Positions 24,716 to 33,626 of a stretch of DNA of 35,017 nt are shown one piece after another. The stretch's first letter is position 1. Each line of letters opens with the position of its first letter. The position numbers were made by a program, and so were the translations under genes. Source of the DNA: Chloroflexota bacterium (GTDB lineage Bacteria; Chloroflexota; Anaerolineae; Ardenticatenales; Ardenticatenaceae); contig DOUV01000780.1 in NCBI GenBank assembly GCA_003520455.1, forward strand, positions 1 through 35,017, written 5' to 3'. The notes beneath the pieces were generated by a model that saw nothing but the letters and a program-made list of their open reading frames with translations, had not been told where the DNA came from and made no database searches.

Positions 24716-25438
24716 GTCCAATTCTGGGTAGTCTGAGCTGCTGTAATGAACGACGTCCAAACCGAGGGAATAGCTGTTTGTTCAATGATCTCAACGGAGC
24801 CTCGTAAATGAAAGAAGTGCAGATGCACAAAATGCTACCGAATACGAGGCCACGTTGCTGAACGTCCAATCGGCAAGTTCCTACTCAATCTCAGTCCATA
24901 GTACTCGGTCAGCGAGCAAGGACCAGAGGCCAGGATCAGACGAAGATACGCTCCCACCCTTAGGCTCCATCGGTATGAAGATCCCCTCGCAAGGGACTCC
25001 CTCCATAGGGGACTAGCGAGGAGTACTCGCCTGCGCATCCCCCACGGGGGGACCCGCCGAGTGAGTTCGCCGGCGCCACAATGACGCCTTCAACGAGGCC
25101 ACCACGACGACAGACCCGGCACCCATCCGAGACCCGGTGCCGGGAAGCCTCCTCGAACAACGCGCAAACAGAGAGCGTCGCGTTTTCCTGCCCCGGCGAC
25201 CCGGTGTCTGGCTCCATGCCGGCGCTGTGGCTCTGTTTGTCCCCTATCGGTTCCAGGTTGAAGGTTCCATGCCGAAAGTTGGACAATGCTAGATACGCTG
25301 TCATTGCGCTGCAAGGCCCTGGCGCACCGCGGCCTCACCTTCAACCTATTAGCCTTGAACCGCCACCCGTCATCCCAACGTCCCCCCATAGTCCCCGCGC
25401 CATCGTCGCGCCAACGTCATCAAAGCGCCAGCGCAACG
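24716..25438. other. Gene-poor stretch
   Basis: No supportable gene on either strand. A 9-bp hairpin (25115-25123 with 25136-25144) and a C5/G6 hairpin near 25038-25051 are visible. The AT content before about 24950 is higher than in neighbouring genes, suggesting old acquired or decayed DNA. Confidence 0.4.
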
Positions 25439-25462
25439 AAAAAGCCGGGCGATCAGCCCGGC
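25439..25462 (-). terminator. Intrinsic terminator of the ORF6C-type remnant
   Basis: On the reverse strand GCCGGGC, loop TGATC, GCCCGGC is followed directly by five or more T (complement of 25439-25443). It lies 22 nt after the stop of the leftward gene at 25485. Confidence 0.85.
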
Positions 25463-25484
25463 CCTCGACGGTGTCCCCATCCGA

Positions 25485-25870
25485 CTACTGGCTCCTGCCG
25501 GCTTCGAGCTTGGCGATCTCCCGCTGAAGCCACTCGACTACTTTCGAGTACTGAGCGATGGTCAGCTCCCTGTAGCTGGGCACGCGAAACGCCGCCTTGA
25601 GCTCGGCGTGGACCGCCTGACAGTTGTTACCGCCGCGATTCTGCCAGAGCCAGACCCCACGCGCATCCGCAGCAGACCTCAGGTCTCGCACCAACCCTTG
25701 GATGTCCGCCTGCTGTTCTGGCGTGATGGTCTCCCGGCTTGCCCCCCGCTGCTTTCGGCCGCATCCCGTTCCATCTCGCGCAAGGGCTGTGGAGTGTCCT
25801 CATGACGGCGTTCATCGGTGTGCTGTTGGGCCTGGCGCTCCTGCTCACCGAGAGCTTCTGGTTGCCCACT
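25485..25870 (-). pseudogene. Phage antirepressor-type ORF6C-domain protein, frameshifted and lacking its N-terminus
   Basis: The C-terminal part reads ETITPEQQADIQGLVRDL, then CQAVHAELKAAFRVPSYREL and a final helix ending in IAKLEAGRSQ. This matches the ORF6C domain at the C-terminus of phage and prophage antirepressor-like proteins (ITPEQQ start, FxVPSYREL core). Upstream the same strand continues in another frame as a charged linker (GEQERQAQQHTDERRHEDTP). The two frames would join if the G6 run (complement of 25742-25747) had one more G. No N-terminal DNA-binding module is found upstream. A 69-residue frame from an internal ATG at 25694 would cover only the domain's end. Confidence 0.55.
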
Positions 25871-26051
25871 GGGCCATGAACAGCGCCCAGTTCACCCTCG
25901 CCTCCCCGCGTTCCGACCTCATCGGTGCGCAATACCATTTCTAACCCAAAGGCGGCTCTGAACAACCGCAACCTCGGCCGGAGCGCATCCAGGCCCCGGG
26001 AGTTCGTGCGAGGATCTGAACCCGGTAGGTGTGGCATCACCCTCACGCGGT

Positions 26052-27014
26052 CTACGGTACCTCGCCCTCAAGGATCCGCGAGAGTTTCCCAAGATCTATG
26101 TTGCCGCCCGACACCACGCAGACCACATTTCCACCACGAGCCTTGCGGGCAAGCGCCGCCGCGACCGGTGCCGCCCCTGCACCCTCCGCGATGATCTGGT
26201 TGCGCTGCGCCAGGAGGCGAATTGCTGTAGCGATCTCCTCGAGGGAGACAACCAGCGAGCCGGAAAGGAGCTGGCGGGCAAGTTCCCACATTTCCGGGAA
26301 CAGCGACGGAGTGCCGATGCCGTCGACGAAAGTCGGAGTGTAGCCTACTTCCACTGGCCGGCCAGCGGCCAGTGACGGTGCCAGGGGCGCGGCCGTGTCA
26401 ACCTCGCAGGCGTACACCTTCACCCCCGGTTTTAGCGCTCGTAGCGCTGAGGCAATACCGCAGCTCAGGCCGCCGCCCCCGAACGGGACGATCACCGCGT
26501 CCACGTCCGGGAGGTCTTCCACGATTTCCAGGCCAATGGTTCCGTTTCCGGCCATTACTGCCGCATCGCTGAACGCGTGGATAAACAGGCCCTTGAGCCC
26601 CTCAAGGCGACGCGAGCGAAACGCCTCGAGCCAGTCCGTGAAGGATACCTTCATGATGCGGGCGCCAAGACGCTCGATCGCCGCCAGTTTTGCGTTCGGG
26701 GCGGTCTCAGGCACCACCACCGTGCATCTCACACCGAGTTCAAGCGCATACCAGGCCACCCCTTGGGCCATGTTGCCGGCGCTCACCGTCCAGACCCCCT
26801 CGTCTAGCTGCCTGCGGTTGGCGAGCCGCATCGCGTTGCCGGCGCCGCGCAGCTTGAACGAGCCGATCGGCTGCAGGTTCTCCAATTTGAGGAAGATCTG
26901 CGCCGGGGTGTCATCGACATTGAGGCGGACCAGTGGCGTCCGCATCACGGTACCGGCGAGCCGCACCCGGGCGGCACGAATCTCGTCCAGTGGGATGGGG
27001 CTGTGTGCTTGCAC
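26052..27014 (-). CDS. Threonine/serine dehydratase-like PLP enzyme (fold type II)
   Basis: I start at the GTG at 27014 because the sequence before it (GGAGGTGAT, 6 nt away) is a full match to the ribosome's anti-SD; an ATG 21 nt earlier would overlap that site. The 320 residues carry the Schiff-base Lys54 in GSFKLRGA, the substrate loop SAGNMAQG, and the phosphate-binding GGGGLSCG at 179-186. The fold covers threonine dehydratase, serine racemase and hydroxyaspartate dehydratase; there is no C-terminal ACT domain, so it is the catabolic or racemase type. It diverges from the GntR regulator, suggesting joint control and a late step (deamination of a hydroxy-amino acid) in the adjoining pathway. 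Confidence 0.88.
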   Translation of the reverse strand: MQAHSPIPLDEIRAARVRLAGTVMRTPLVRLNVDDTPAQIFLKLENLQPIGSFKLRGAGNAMRLANRRQLDEGVWTVSAGNMAQGVAWYALELGVRCTVVVPETAPNAKLAAIERLGARIMKVSFTDWLEAFRSRRLEGLKGLFIHAFSDAAVMAGNGTIGLEIVEDLPDVDAVIVPFGGGGLSCGIASALRALKPGVKVYACEVDTAAPLAPSLAAGRPVEVGYTPTFVDGIGTPSLFPEMWELARQLLSGSLVVSLEEIATAIRLLAQRNQIIAEGAGAAPVAAALARKARGGNVVCVVSGGNIDLGKLSRILEGEVP

Positions 27015-27198
27015 GAAAATCACCTCCGAGATCAAGATCGACAGTCGGCCCAGGCACGGGGCGGAGCATCCTGAAGGCCGGGGGCTGGGCCGACTGCGTG
27101 CTACGACCCGGCAGACCGTTCACGATGCGGCTGGTAAGGAGCAACCGGCCCCGTCGGCCGCTCAAGACCCAAGGCTGCCGCACGCCGAGAATCTAAGC

Positions 27199-27227
27199 TT
27201 GACTTCTCGATTGATATACTTTACTAT
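27199..27227 (+). promoter_or_regulatory. Promoter for the GntR gene and rightward cluster
   Basis: TTGACT at 27199-27204 and TACTAT at 27222-27227 with 17-nt spacing form a near-consensus promoter in an AT-rich island between the divergent genes. The leader to the ATG at 27567 is about 330 nt and shows no supportable gene. Confidence 0.6.
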
Positions 27228-27260
27228 ACGCGACAGGGGCTAGTATACCAGTAACCTCCT

Positions 27261-27276
27261 TTGTAGTCTACTACAA
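27261..27276. promoter_or_regulatory. Probable GntR/FadR-type operator
   Basis: TTGTAG and CTACAA flank a TCTA centre. FCD-class GntR regulators usually bind such TTGT-N-ACAA palindromes, and the next gene encodes one. A TGGTATACT extended -10 for the leftward dehydratase gene lies beside it on the reverse strand (complement of 27242-27250), so binding here could control both directions. Confidence 0.5.
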
Positions 27277-27566
27277 AACCGCCAGTTGTGTCCCTTGCTG
27301 GGGTAGCGGGTACTCATGGGAACCGTGTCGCGGCAATGGCGGAATTCGCTGCCCCAGTGTCTTTGACCCCAATTGCTGATTCAGCTGGTGCAAGCAGCAC
27401 GGCTGGTGTCACGCTGCGCTCACGGTATTCCGTGCTGTGCCGGGTCGGGCGCCGCGCTGCCGTGCAGCGTGGGAGTATCTGGATTTTGGCGTATCGCTCA
27501 CGTACCCGCAGGTGGCACGGCTCCGTTCTGGATGGAGACGGCCTCCGGTAGGCGAAACGGACGCGC

Positions 27567-28310
27567 ATGGCGAACTTCACCACCAACGACTTGATGCCCA
27601 TTCCGATGAGCGGGCACCTCAGCACGCTAAACCCGATGTCGAAGCAGGTCTACGACGAACTCCTGGAGGCGCTGATTACCTGGGAGCTGCATCCCGGCGA
27701 TATTCTGATCGAGAGCCGACTCGCCGAGCGCTTCAACACGAGCCGGACGCCTATTCGTGAGGCACTGAAGGTGCTGGCTGGGGAAGGCTTCTTGAAGGTT
27801 ATCCCACGCACGGGCTATGTCGTGTGTCCGGTGACCTTCGAGGACGTGCACGAGGTTGCCTACATGCGGCAGATCCTGGAACCTGAGGCTGCTGCCCTGA
27901 CAGCGAGCCGGATAGAGCTTGAAAGCGTACAGGCGACCCTCAACGAGTTGGAGCGGATCACGAAGGAGCTGGCGGCTGCCAGCACAAGGGGTCAGGAACG
28001 CATTGACCCGCGCGATATCTACAACTATAACACCCACTTTCACCTCTCGATTGCCCACGCGTCCGGCATACGCCGCCTCGCTGGAGCCATCGACGTACTC
28101 CTAAAAGAGGAGGCGCGCGTCATGTTCCGCGACAGGACGGTGAAGGACGCGCCGTTCGTGACCGGCGAGCACCTGGCACTCCTGGAGGTCATTCGCGCGG
28201 GCAACCCAGATCGAGCCAGACTGGCGATGAAGGCCCACGTGGAGGGCAACCGCGGGCGGCTCCTTGAATCGTTGTTGAGCAGTCGCAGTACCACACTGAT
28301 CAGCCTGTAG
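27567..28310 (+). CDS. GntR-family regulator, FCD (FadR C-terminal) type
   Basis: A 247-residue regulator. Residues ~25-95 form the GntR winged helix: VYDELLEALITWELHPGD, then LAERFNTSRTPIREALKVLAGEGFL and the wing VIPRTGYVV. Residues ~105-235 form the all-helical FCD effector domain (MRQILEPEAAAL, NTHFHLSIAHASG with metal/ligand His, EHLALLEVIRAGNPDRARLAMKAHVEGN). The ribosome site before the ATG is weak (AGGCGA), and Met24 is a possible alternative start. It stands at the head of the rightward catabolic cluster and next to a fitting palindrome. Confidence 0.9.
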   Translation: MANFTTNDLMPIPMSGHLSTLNPMSKQVYDELLEALITWELHPGDILIESRLAERFNTSRTPIREALKVLAGEGFLKVIPRTGYVVCPVTFEDVHEVAYMRQILEPEAAALTASRIELESVQATLNELERITKELAAASTRGQERIDPRDIYNYNTHFHLSIAHASGIRRLAGAIDVLLKEEARVMFRDRTVKDAPFVTGEHLALLEVIRAGNPDRARLAMKAHVEGNRGRLLESLLSSRSTTLISL

Positions 28311-28453
28311 TTCGCCGCGGCGCCGGCGCTCACGCCGCAGTGGGATACCACTCCGGCCAGGCTTGCTCAGCGAAGGTTTGTGGGGGTGACGTGCGCCTCG
28401 GAGACCGGTGTTCGTGACTGTACGCAGTTCAGCCGACACTTGGGAGGGGATTG

Positions 28454-30118
28454 ATGCGCGAAGAACGTGCCGTTCTTGAGGAACTCCTGATCCGGCGTTT
28501 ATCCCGCCGTCAGGTCGTCAAGGGACTCGCCGCCAGTGGGCTTGGCCTTGCCGGGCTGGCCGCCTGCCGGCCGGCAGGGCCATCACCCGTCGCGGGTCCG
28601 ACAGCCTCGCCCCAGGCGGCTGTCGCCGTCGAGGGCGATACCCTCGTCGTGGGCCTCAACTCTGATGTCCCGCCGCTCGATCCGCACCGGACGCTCGGCT
28701 GGACCACGATGCTCGTCATGCTCACGATGGGTGAGCAGCTCGTCGGGGCCGATTTGACGTCAGGTGGGGTCGGTACCCCACCCCTGATTCCGGTGCTGGC
28801 CGAGAACTATGAGGTGTCGCCGGACGGGAAAGAGTACACCTTCCAGCTCCGCAAGGGGGTGAAGTTCCACGACGGTTCGCCGTTCAACGCAGCCGCCGTG
28901 GAGTTCAATATCCGGCGCCAGTGGGACAAGAGCTTCGAGTTCTACTATGAGCCAGCCGCGCGCACCAGCTTCTACAACTACCAGTACCTCGAGAAGATCG
29001 AGACCCCTGACGAACACACCGTCCGGTTGACTCTCAAGCAACCCTGGGGCGAGTTCCTGCGGATGAACTCGCAGAGCTGGGGCCAGCAGTTCATGCTCAG
29101 CCCGGAGCACGTCAAGAAGGCTGGCAACGACGCGGTCGGGGAGGCCCCGGTGATGACTGGCCCGTTCCGCTTTGTCGAGCGGGTGCCGGGCGAGCGTATC
29201 GTCGTCGAGCGCAACCCGGACTACTGGGGCACACCCGCGAGAGCAGCGAAGATCATCTTCCGGCCAATGGCCGAGGTGGCCGCGCGGGTCGCCGCTCAAC
29301 TCGCCGGGGATATCGACATCGCCCAGTATCCGATTCCCTGGGACAACAAGGCGCAGTTCGAAGGCGCCAACATGAAAATCTCCACCTGCGACGGACCCTA
29401 CATGGCGTACATCTCCCTCAACCACAAGGACCCGATCATCGCCAAGAAGGAAGTGCGCCAGGCGATCAACATGGCGATCGACAAGGCGGGGTTGAGCCGC
29501 GCTCTCCACGGCGAGTGGGCCCGGCCGGCCAACTCGATTCTCCCTGCCTCCTCGCCCTCCTACGATCCCGACTTTCCAGGCTACGCCTACGACCCGCAGG
29601 CGGCGCGCGAGCTCCTCGCCAAGGCGGGCCACGCCGATGGCTTCTCCACGCAGATCATGATCAGCGAGGTCTGGCAGGACGTCGCCGTGTGGATCCAGCG
29701 CAACCTGAAAGAGATCGGCATCGACGTGACCCTCAACAAGCTCGATTTCGCGACCTTCGGGGGGAAGTGGGCCGCCGGCCTCGAGGAACCCAACGGCATG
29801 ACGCTGGCGTCCTGGGGCATGACCGCTGACTACTGGATCGATCTCGTCTCGCGCTCGACCCGTTGGCCGCCCGATGGGGTGAACAACGGCTGGTACGCCA
29901 ACCCCGAGGTCGATGAGCTTCTAGACAAGGCGGTTGCCGCCACCGATTTCGAGACCCGCCGCGACGATTACCGCCAGGTCGGCAAGCTCTTGCACGAGGA
30001 CGCGGCCTTTGTGCCAGTCTTCTACTACAAGCAGCCCGTCGCCCTGTCGCCGAGGATCCGCGGGTTCGTGCGCGCCGACGAGGACTGGTTCCAACTCGCG
30101 ACGGTTTATCTAGAGTAG
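28454..30118 (+). CDS. Tat-exported solute-binding lipoprotein (SBP family 5)
   Basis: The ATG at 28454 follows GGGAGGGG closely. The 554-residue precursor has a twin-arginine motif SRRQVVK at 17-23, a hydrophobic stretch, and the lipobox LAAC with Cys38, so it is probably folded in the cytoplasm, exported by Tat and then lipidated. Mature residues show the family 5 fold (VVGLNSDVPPLDPHRTLG, YTFQLRKGVKFHDGSPFNAAAVEFN, VMTGPFRFVERVPGE, ARELLAKAGHADGF). Unlike the other binding protein in the window it has no valine/acidic linker. It should deliver substrate to the permeases encoded about 2.5 kb downstream. Confidence 0.92.
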   Translation: MREERAVLEELLIRRLSRRQVVKGLAASGLGLAGLAACRPAGPSPVAGPTASPQAAVAVEGDTLVVGLNSDVPPLDPHRTLGWTTMLVMLTMGEQLVGADLTSGGVGTPPLIPVLAENYEVSPDGKEYTFQLRKGVKFHDGSPFNAAAVEFNIRRQWDKSFEFYYEPAARTSFYNYQYLEKIETPDEHTVRLTLKQPWGEFLRMNSQSWGQQFMLSPEHVKKAGNDAVGEAPVMTGPFRFVERVPGERIVVERNPDYWGTPARAAKIIFRPMAEVAARVAAQLAGDIDIAQYPIPWDNKAQFEGANMKISTCDGPYMAYISLNHKDPIIAKKEVRQAINMAIDKAGLSRALHGEWARPANSILPASSPSYDPDFPGYAYDPQAARELLAKAGHADGFSTQIMISEVWQDVAVWIQRNLKEIGIDVTLNKLDFATFGGKWAAGLEEPNGMTLASWGMTADYWIDLVSRSTRWPPDGVNNGWYANPEVDELLDKAVAATDFETRRDDYRQVGKLLHEDAAFVPVFYYKQPVALSPRIRGFVRADEDWFQLATVYLE

Positions 30119-30129
30119 GAGGAGCGGAG

Positions 30130-30948
30130 GTGCTTGTCGACGGACACGCCCACCTGCTCGATCCGGGCAGCCCCTTCAGCGAACACATGAACGGCGACCC
30201 AGACCTGCTCCTGCATATGCTGGACGACGCCGGGTTCGACCGCGCCGTGGTCTTCGCCGTTGCGCCGCACGTGAGCAACGACTTCGTCGCTGACGCCTGC
30301 CGGCAGCACCCCGACCGCTTCGTCGGCTTCGCCTCCGTCGATCCAAACGCCAGAGTGTATTCCGACCCGCTGCTCGCCGCCACCCAGCTCGAGGACCTCC
30401 TGACGCGTTTCCCTTTCAAGGGACTCAAGCTGCACCCGCGGATTCAGGGCTTCTCGATCAGCGACCCGCGGCACACGGCTTTCTTCCAGCGGGTCGTCGC
30501 GCTCGGGCTCCCCGTGCTGATCGACTGCATCAGCCAGCCCAGGAGCCTGGTCCCGCTGGCAGACAATCTGCCCTTCGAGGTCGACCGGCTGCTCAGGGCG
30601 GTTCCCGGGCTCAAGATCATCCTCGCGCATATGGGTGGCCACCGCGTGCTAGACGCCTACTGCGTCGCGCTCGCCCATCCGCACGTCTACCTGGATCTCT
30701 CATGGGTGATACATCTCTATCAAGGGAGCTCGGTAGAGCAAGATATCAAGTTCGTCGTCAAGAAGTTGGCACCGATGCGGCGGATCGTCTTCGGCACCGA
30801 CTTCCCAATCTTCAACCGCGAGAAGACACTCCCGATTCGCTACAGCCGCGATTTGTGTATGAACATGTTCACTGAGATTGAGCTCGACCAGGGGGAGGTC
30901 GCCGGCATTATGGGCGACACCATCGCTGACTTGCTGGGTCTTCATTAA
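30130..30948 (+). CDS. Metal-dependent hydrolase, amidohydrolase_2 family
   Basis: The GTG at 30130 has GGAGGAGCGGAG directly upstream and follows the binding-protein stop by 11 nt, so the two are co-translated. The 272 residues show a TIM-barrel amidohydrolase: His6 and His8 (DGHAH), Lys100/His102 in GLKLHP, His167 in ILAHMGG and Asp224 in FGTDFP, the set typical of mononuclear decarboxylase/hydrolase members. Reactions in this family include C-C bond cleavage, decarboxylation of acids and hydrolysis of lactones. Between it and the next gene lie 75 nt with no promoter. Confidence 0.88.
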   Translation: MLVDGHAHLLDPGSPFSEHMNGDPDLLLHMLDDAGFDRAVVFAVAPHVSNDFVADACRQHPDRFVGFASVDPNARVYSDPLLAATQLEDLLTRFPFKGLKLHPRIQGFSISDPRHTAFFQRVVALGLPVLIDCISQPRSLVPLADNLPFEVDRLLRAVPGLKIILAHMGGHRVLDAYCVALAHPHVYLDLSWVIHLYQGSSVEQDIKFVVKKLAPMRRIVFGTDFPIFNREKTLPIRYSRDLCMNMFTEIELDQGEVAGIMGDTIADLLGLH

Positions 30949-31023
30949 AGACCCGGCGCGCACCGGGGACGCCATGGCGCCCTGGGTGCGTCGGATCGAG
31001 CGCGAGACCAGGAGAGTGGGAGT

Positions 31024-31818
31024 ATGCGACTTCAGGAAATGAAGTGGACTGAGGTCAAACAATACCTCGAGCACAACGACCTCATCCTCGTGCCGGTGGG
31101 GGCCACCGAACAGCACGGCACGCACCTGCCGCTTGGGACCGACAGCTATGAGAGCATCGGCTGGGCAGAGACCGCCGCCGAGCGCACCGGTACCCTCGTG
31201 ACGCCCCCACTTTGGTTTGGCTGGTCGCCTCATCACATGAGCTACCCGGGGACCATCACGCTCTCGGCGCAAACGCTCACCAGCGTCGTCTACGAGGTCT
31301 GTGTGAGCCTGGTCTACCACGGTTTCAAGAAGGTCATCGTTGTAAACGGTCACCGCGAGACCAACCTCCCACCCTTGAAGATCGCCGCCACCCGGGTCGC
31401 GCACGAGACCGGCGCCCTGGTCGCCGTGGTCGATCCCGGCTACATGGGAGGGCCGGTCGGCCGGGAGATGCGGCGCACCGCTACGGGTGGCGTGGGGCAC
31501 GCCGATGAGTTGGAAACCTCCATGATCCTCCATCTCCAGGGACAGCACCTGGTCGACATGGAGGAGGCGACGCGGCGCGATTTGCAAAGGCCGCGCGGGG
31601 CAGATGTCTCGGTTGAAGCCGATCACGTCTACCGGCCCTTGACCGGGCCCGAGCTCTCGGCCCTCACGGAGCCCGCGGGCGCGCTTGGGGATCCCTCGGG
31701 GGCCAGCGCCGACGAGGGGCAACGGTACCACCAGGCACTGGTTCAAAGTCTCGCCGAGTTCATCGAGCAGATTCGCCACCAACCCGTGGACATCAAGGCA
31801 CCACCTGTCCCGGTGTAG
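31024..31818 (+). CDS. Creatininase-family cyclic amide hydrolase
   Basis: A 264-residue protein. The metal ligands of Pseudomonas creatininase (Glu34, His36, Asp45, His120, Glu122) have counterparts with the same spacing: Glu29 and His31 in PVGATEQHGTHLPLGTD, Asp40, and His110 with Glu112 in NGHRETN. Many other members have NGHGGN and lack the last Glu. GHADELETS near 158-166 is the second family signature. The predicted reaction is hydrolytic opening of a small cyclic amide such as a creatinine-like ring. GGGAGT serves as ribosome site. The following isochorismatase-family amidase fits a second hydrolytic step. Confidence 0.9.
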   Translation: MRLQEMKWTEVKQYLEHNDLILVPVGATEQHGTHLPLGTDSYESIGWAETAAERTGTLVTPPLWFGWSPHHMSYPGTITLSAQTLTSVVYEVCVSLVYHGFKKVIVVNGHRETNLPPLKIAATRVAHETGALVAVVDPGYMGGPVGREMRRTATGGVGHADELETSMILHLQGQHLVDMEEATRRDLQRPRGADVSVEADHVYRPLTGPELSALTEPAGALGDPSGASADEGQRYHQALVQSLAEFIEQIRHQPVDIKAPPVPV

Positions 31819-31860
31819 CGCCTGTCGGATCGGCAGGCCTGCAAACCGAAAGGGGGGAGT

Positions 31861-32589
31861 ATGACCGTTCAGCGAGGCTGGCGAGAACGGATCGAGGATT
31901 GGAGATTACCGGTTCCCGATTTCGAGATCGACCCGGCGACGACCGCCCTCGTCATTGTCGACATGCAGCATACGTGCGCGCATGCGCGGTGGGGCCTTGG
32001 AAGACTCTTCAGAACCGTGGACCCGGAGCGGGCCGACTACTACTTCTCCAGGGTCGAGCGGGTTGTCGTACCCAACACGCAGCGGCTGCTGGAGTTCTTC
32101 CGGAGTCGCGGCCTCCGGGTGATGTTCCTCGCCTTGGGACCGATTCTGGAAGACGGCAGTGATCTTTCACCGAACTTCCGGCGGCGCTACCAGCAGGAGG
32201 AGGAAGCTCTGGGCTTCCGGGTGACGTTTCCCCGCGGGACGCCAGGCTATGCTATCCTGCCGGAGATCGCGCCCCGCGACGATGAGTTGGTCATCAACAA
32301 GACCGCCAACAGCGCCTTCAACTCCTCCGATATCGACAGGCTGTTGCGCCATCTCGGCATCCACTCCCTCATCGTGACCGGCGTGGGAACCGACGTCTGC
32401 GTCGAGACGACAGCGCGTGACGCCATCGATCGCGGGTACAACTGTATCATCGTCGAGGATGCGTGCGCCACACTGGACGAGGAGTCGCACGAGGCCTCCC
32501 TGCTCGCCTTCGCCAAATGGTTCGGGAAGGTCGCTAACACCGATGAGGTTCTCGCCCTCCTCGATCGGGAGTCCGCGGGGGAGCCGTGA
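31861..32589 (+). CDS. Isochorismatase-family cysteine hydrolase (amidase-like)
   Basis: The 242-residue protein has the catalytic triad of the family: Asp34 in LVIVDMQ, Lys147 in VINKTANSAF and Cys180 in VTGVGTDVCVETTARDA, with the non-proline cis-peptide region before Cys. The Asp-Lys-Cys triad marks amidases such as N-carbamoylsarcosine amidase, ureidoacrylate amidase and nicotinamidase rather than true isochorismatase. An N-terminal extension (MTVQRGWRERIEDW) is longer than in minimal members. It follows the creatininase-like gene by 42 nt with a GGGGGGAG ribosome site. Confidence 0.9.
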   Translation: MTVQRGWRERIEDWRLPVPDFEIDPATTALVIVDMQHTCAHARWGLGRLFRTVDPERADYYFSRVERVVVPNTQRLLEFFRSRGLRVMFLALGPILEDGSDLSPNFRRRYQQEEEALGFRVTFPRGTPGYAILPEIAPRDDELVINKTANSAFNSSDIDRLLRHLGIHSLIVTGVGTDVCVETTARDAIDRGYNCIIVEDACATLDEESHEASLLAFAKWFGKVANTDEVLALLDRESAGEP

Positions 32590-32642
32590 CACCCCTGGGC
32601 AATCTGCTGTGGGCTGAGCACGTGGGGAAGTGAGCGGACGAG

Positions 32643-33593
32643 ATGGTGCGTCTGGTTGTACGAAGACTCCTCCTTGGCGTTTTCATTCTCTTCGGCGTCT
32701 CTCTCTTCGTCTTCATCCTGCTTTATCTTGCCCCGGGCGACCCGGCCCAGGCGATTGCCGGGCCGTACGCCTCACAGCAGGTCGTCGAAGCTTTCCGCGA
32801 ACGATACGGGTTGAACGATCCGCTCCCTGTCCAGTATCTGCGCTGGCTGGGTCGGGTCGTGCGCGGCGATCTCGGCAATTCGCCGACGCTCGGAACCCCG
32901 ATTGGGCCGCTCGTGCTTTCGCGCTTCCGCAACACGTTGATCCTCGCCGGCAGCAGCTTGACGATGGCGATCCTCGCGGGGCTTGCCATCGGCGTCGCCG
33001 CCGGAACGCATTCTCGCTCGGTCCTCGACCGCCTGCTGATGGGAATCTCGCTCTTCTTCGCCAACATCCCCGAGTACCTGCTCGCCCTCGTCCTGGTCTA
33101 CCTCCTGGCCCTCCAACTCCAGCTGCTGCCGGCAAGCGGGATGCAGGATCTGCGCAACCCGGGCGGCCTCCCAGATCTGTTGGCGCACTTGATTCTCCCG
33201 AGTACCGCCGTCGCGCTCGGGCCGATGGTCATCATCGCGCGTATGACTCGCGGTAGCATCCTTGAAGTGTCGCAAGCCGACTACGTCACGATGGCGCGCG
33301 CAACCGGTATCTCCAACTGGAAAGTGACACTCGAGTACATCCTCTTGAACGCACTCCCCGCGATCCTGAGCGTCATCGGCCTCCAGGTCGGCACGCTGCT
33401 CGGCGGAGCCATCTTCGCGGAGATCGTCTTTTCCTGGCCCGGCCTGGGGCAGCAGTTGTTCAATGCCGTGGTCGCGAGGGATATTCCGACTGTCCAAGCG
33501 GCCACGTTGGTGGTGGCCACATCGTTCGTCCTCGTCAATCTCCTGACCGATCTGGCGGTTCTGGGGATCAACCCTCGGATGCGGCACAGCTAG
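32643..33593 (+). CDS. Dipeptide/oligopeptide-type ABC transporter permease (DppB)
   Basis: A 316-residue membrane protein with the DppB layout: first helix at ~8-28, LYLAPGDPAQAIAG, RERYGLNDP, then five helices. The ATPase-docking loop is ARATGISNWKVTLEYILLNALP, and FSWPGLGQQLFNAVVARDIPTVQA plus the C-terminal LGINPRMR are diagnostic. It starts 53 nt after the amidase gene and belongs to the same rightward unit as the Tat-type binding protein. Confidence 0.93.
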   Translation: MVRLVVRRLLLGVFILFGVSLFVFILLYLAPGDPAQAIAGPYASQQVVEAFRERYGLNDPLPVQYLRWLGRVVRGDLGNSPTLGTPIGPLVLSRFRNTLILAGSSLTMAILAGLAIGVAAGTHSRSVLDRLLMGISLFFANIPEYLLALVLVYLLALQLQLLPASGMQDLRNPGGLPDLLAHLILPSTAVALGPMVIIARMTRGSILEVSQADYVTMARATGISNWKVTLEYILLNALPAILSVIGLQVGTLLGGAIFAEIVFSWPGLGQQLFNAVVARDIPTVQAATLVVATSFVLVNLLTDLAVLGINPRMRHS

Positions 33594-33626
33594 GTCGCAC
33601 GGGTTGTGTTCTCTGAGGTAGAGCGG

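Noticed and set aside
25034..25056. C-rich/G-rich hairpin as a second CRISPR-like repeat
   Set aside because: It has a GGGGGATG run on the reverse strand but lacks the GTNTTCC start and the ATGRACC tail; an ordinary hairpin is enough.
25627..26046. 139-residue leftward frame between the ORF6C remnant and the dehydratase
   Set aside because: It crosses the remnant in a third frame, is Arg/Gly/Pro-rich and has no ribosome site.
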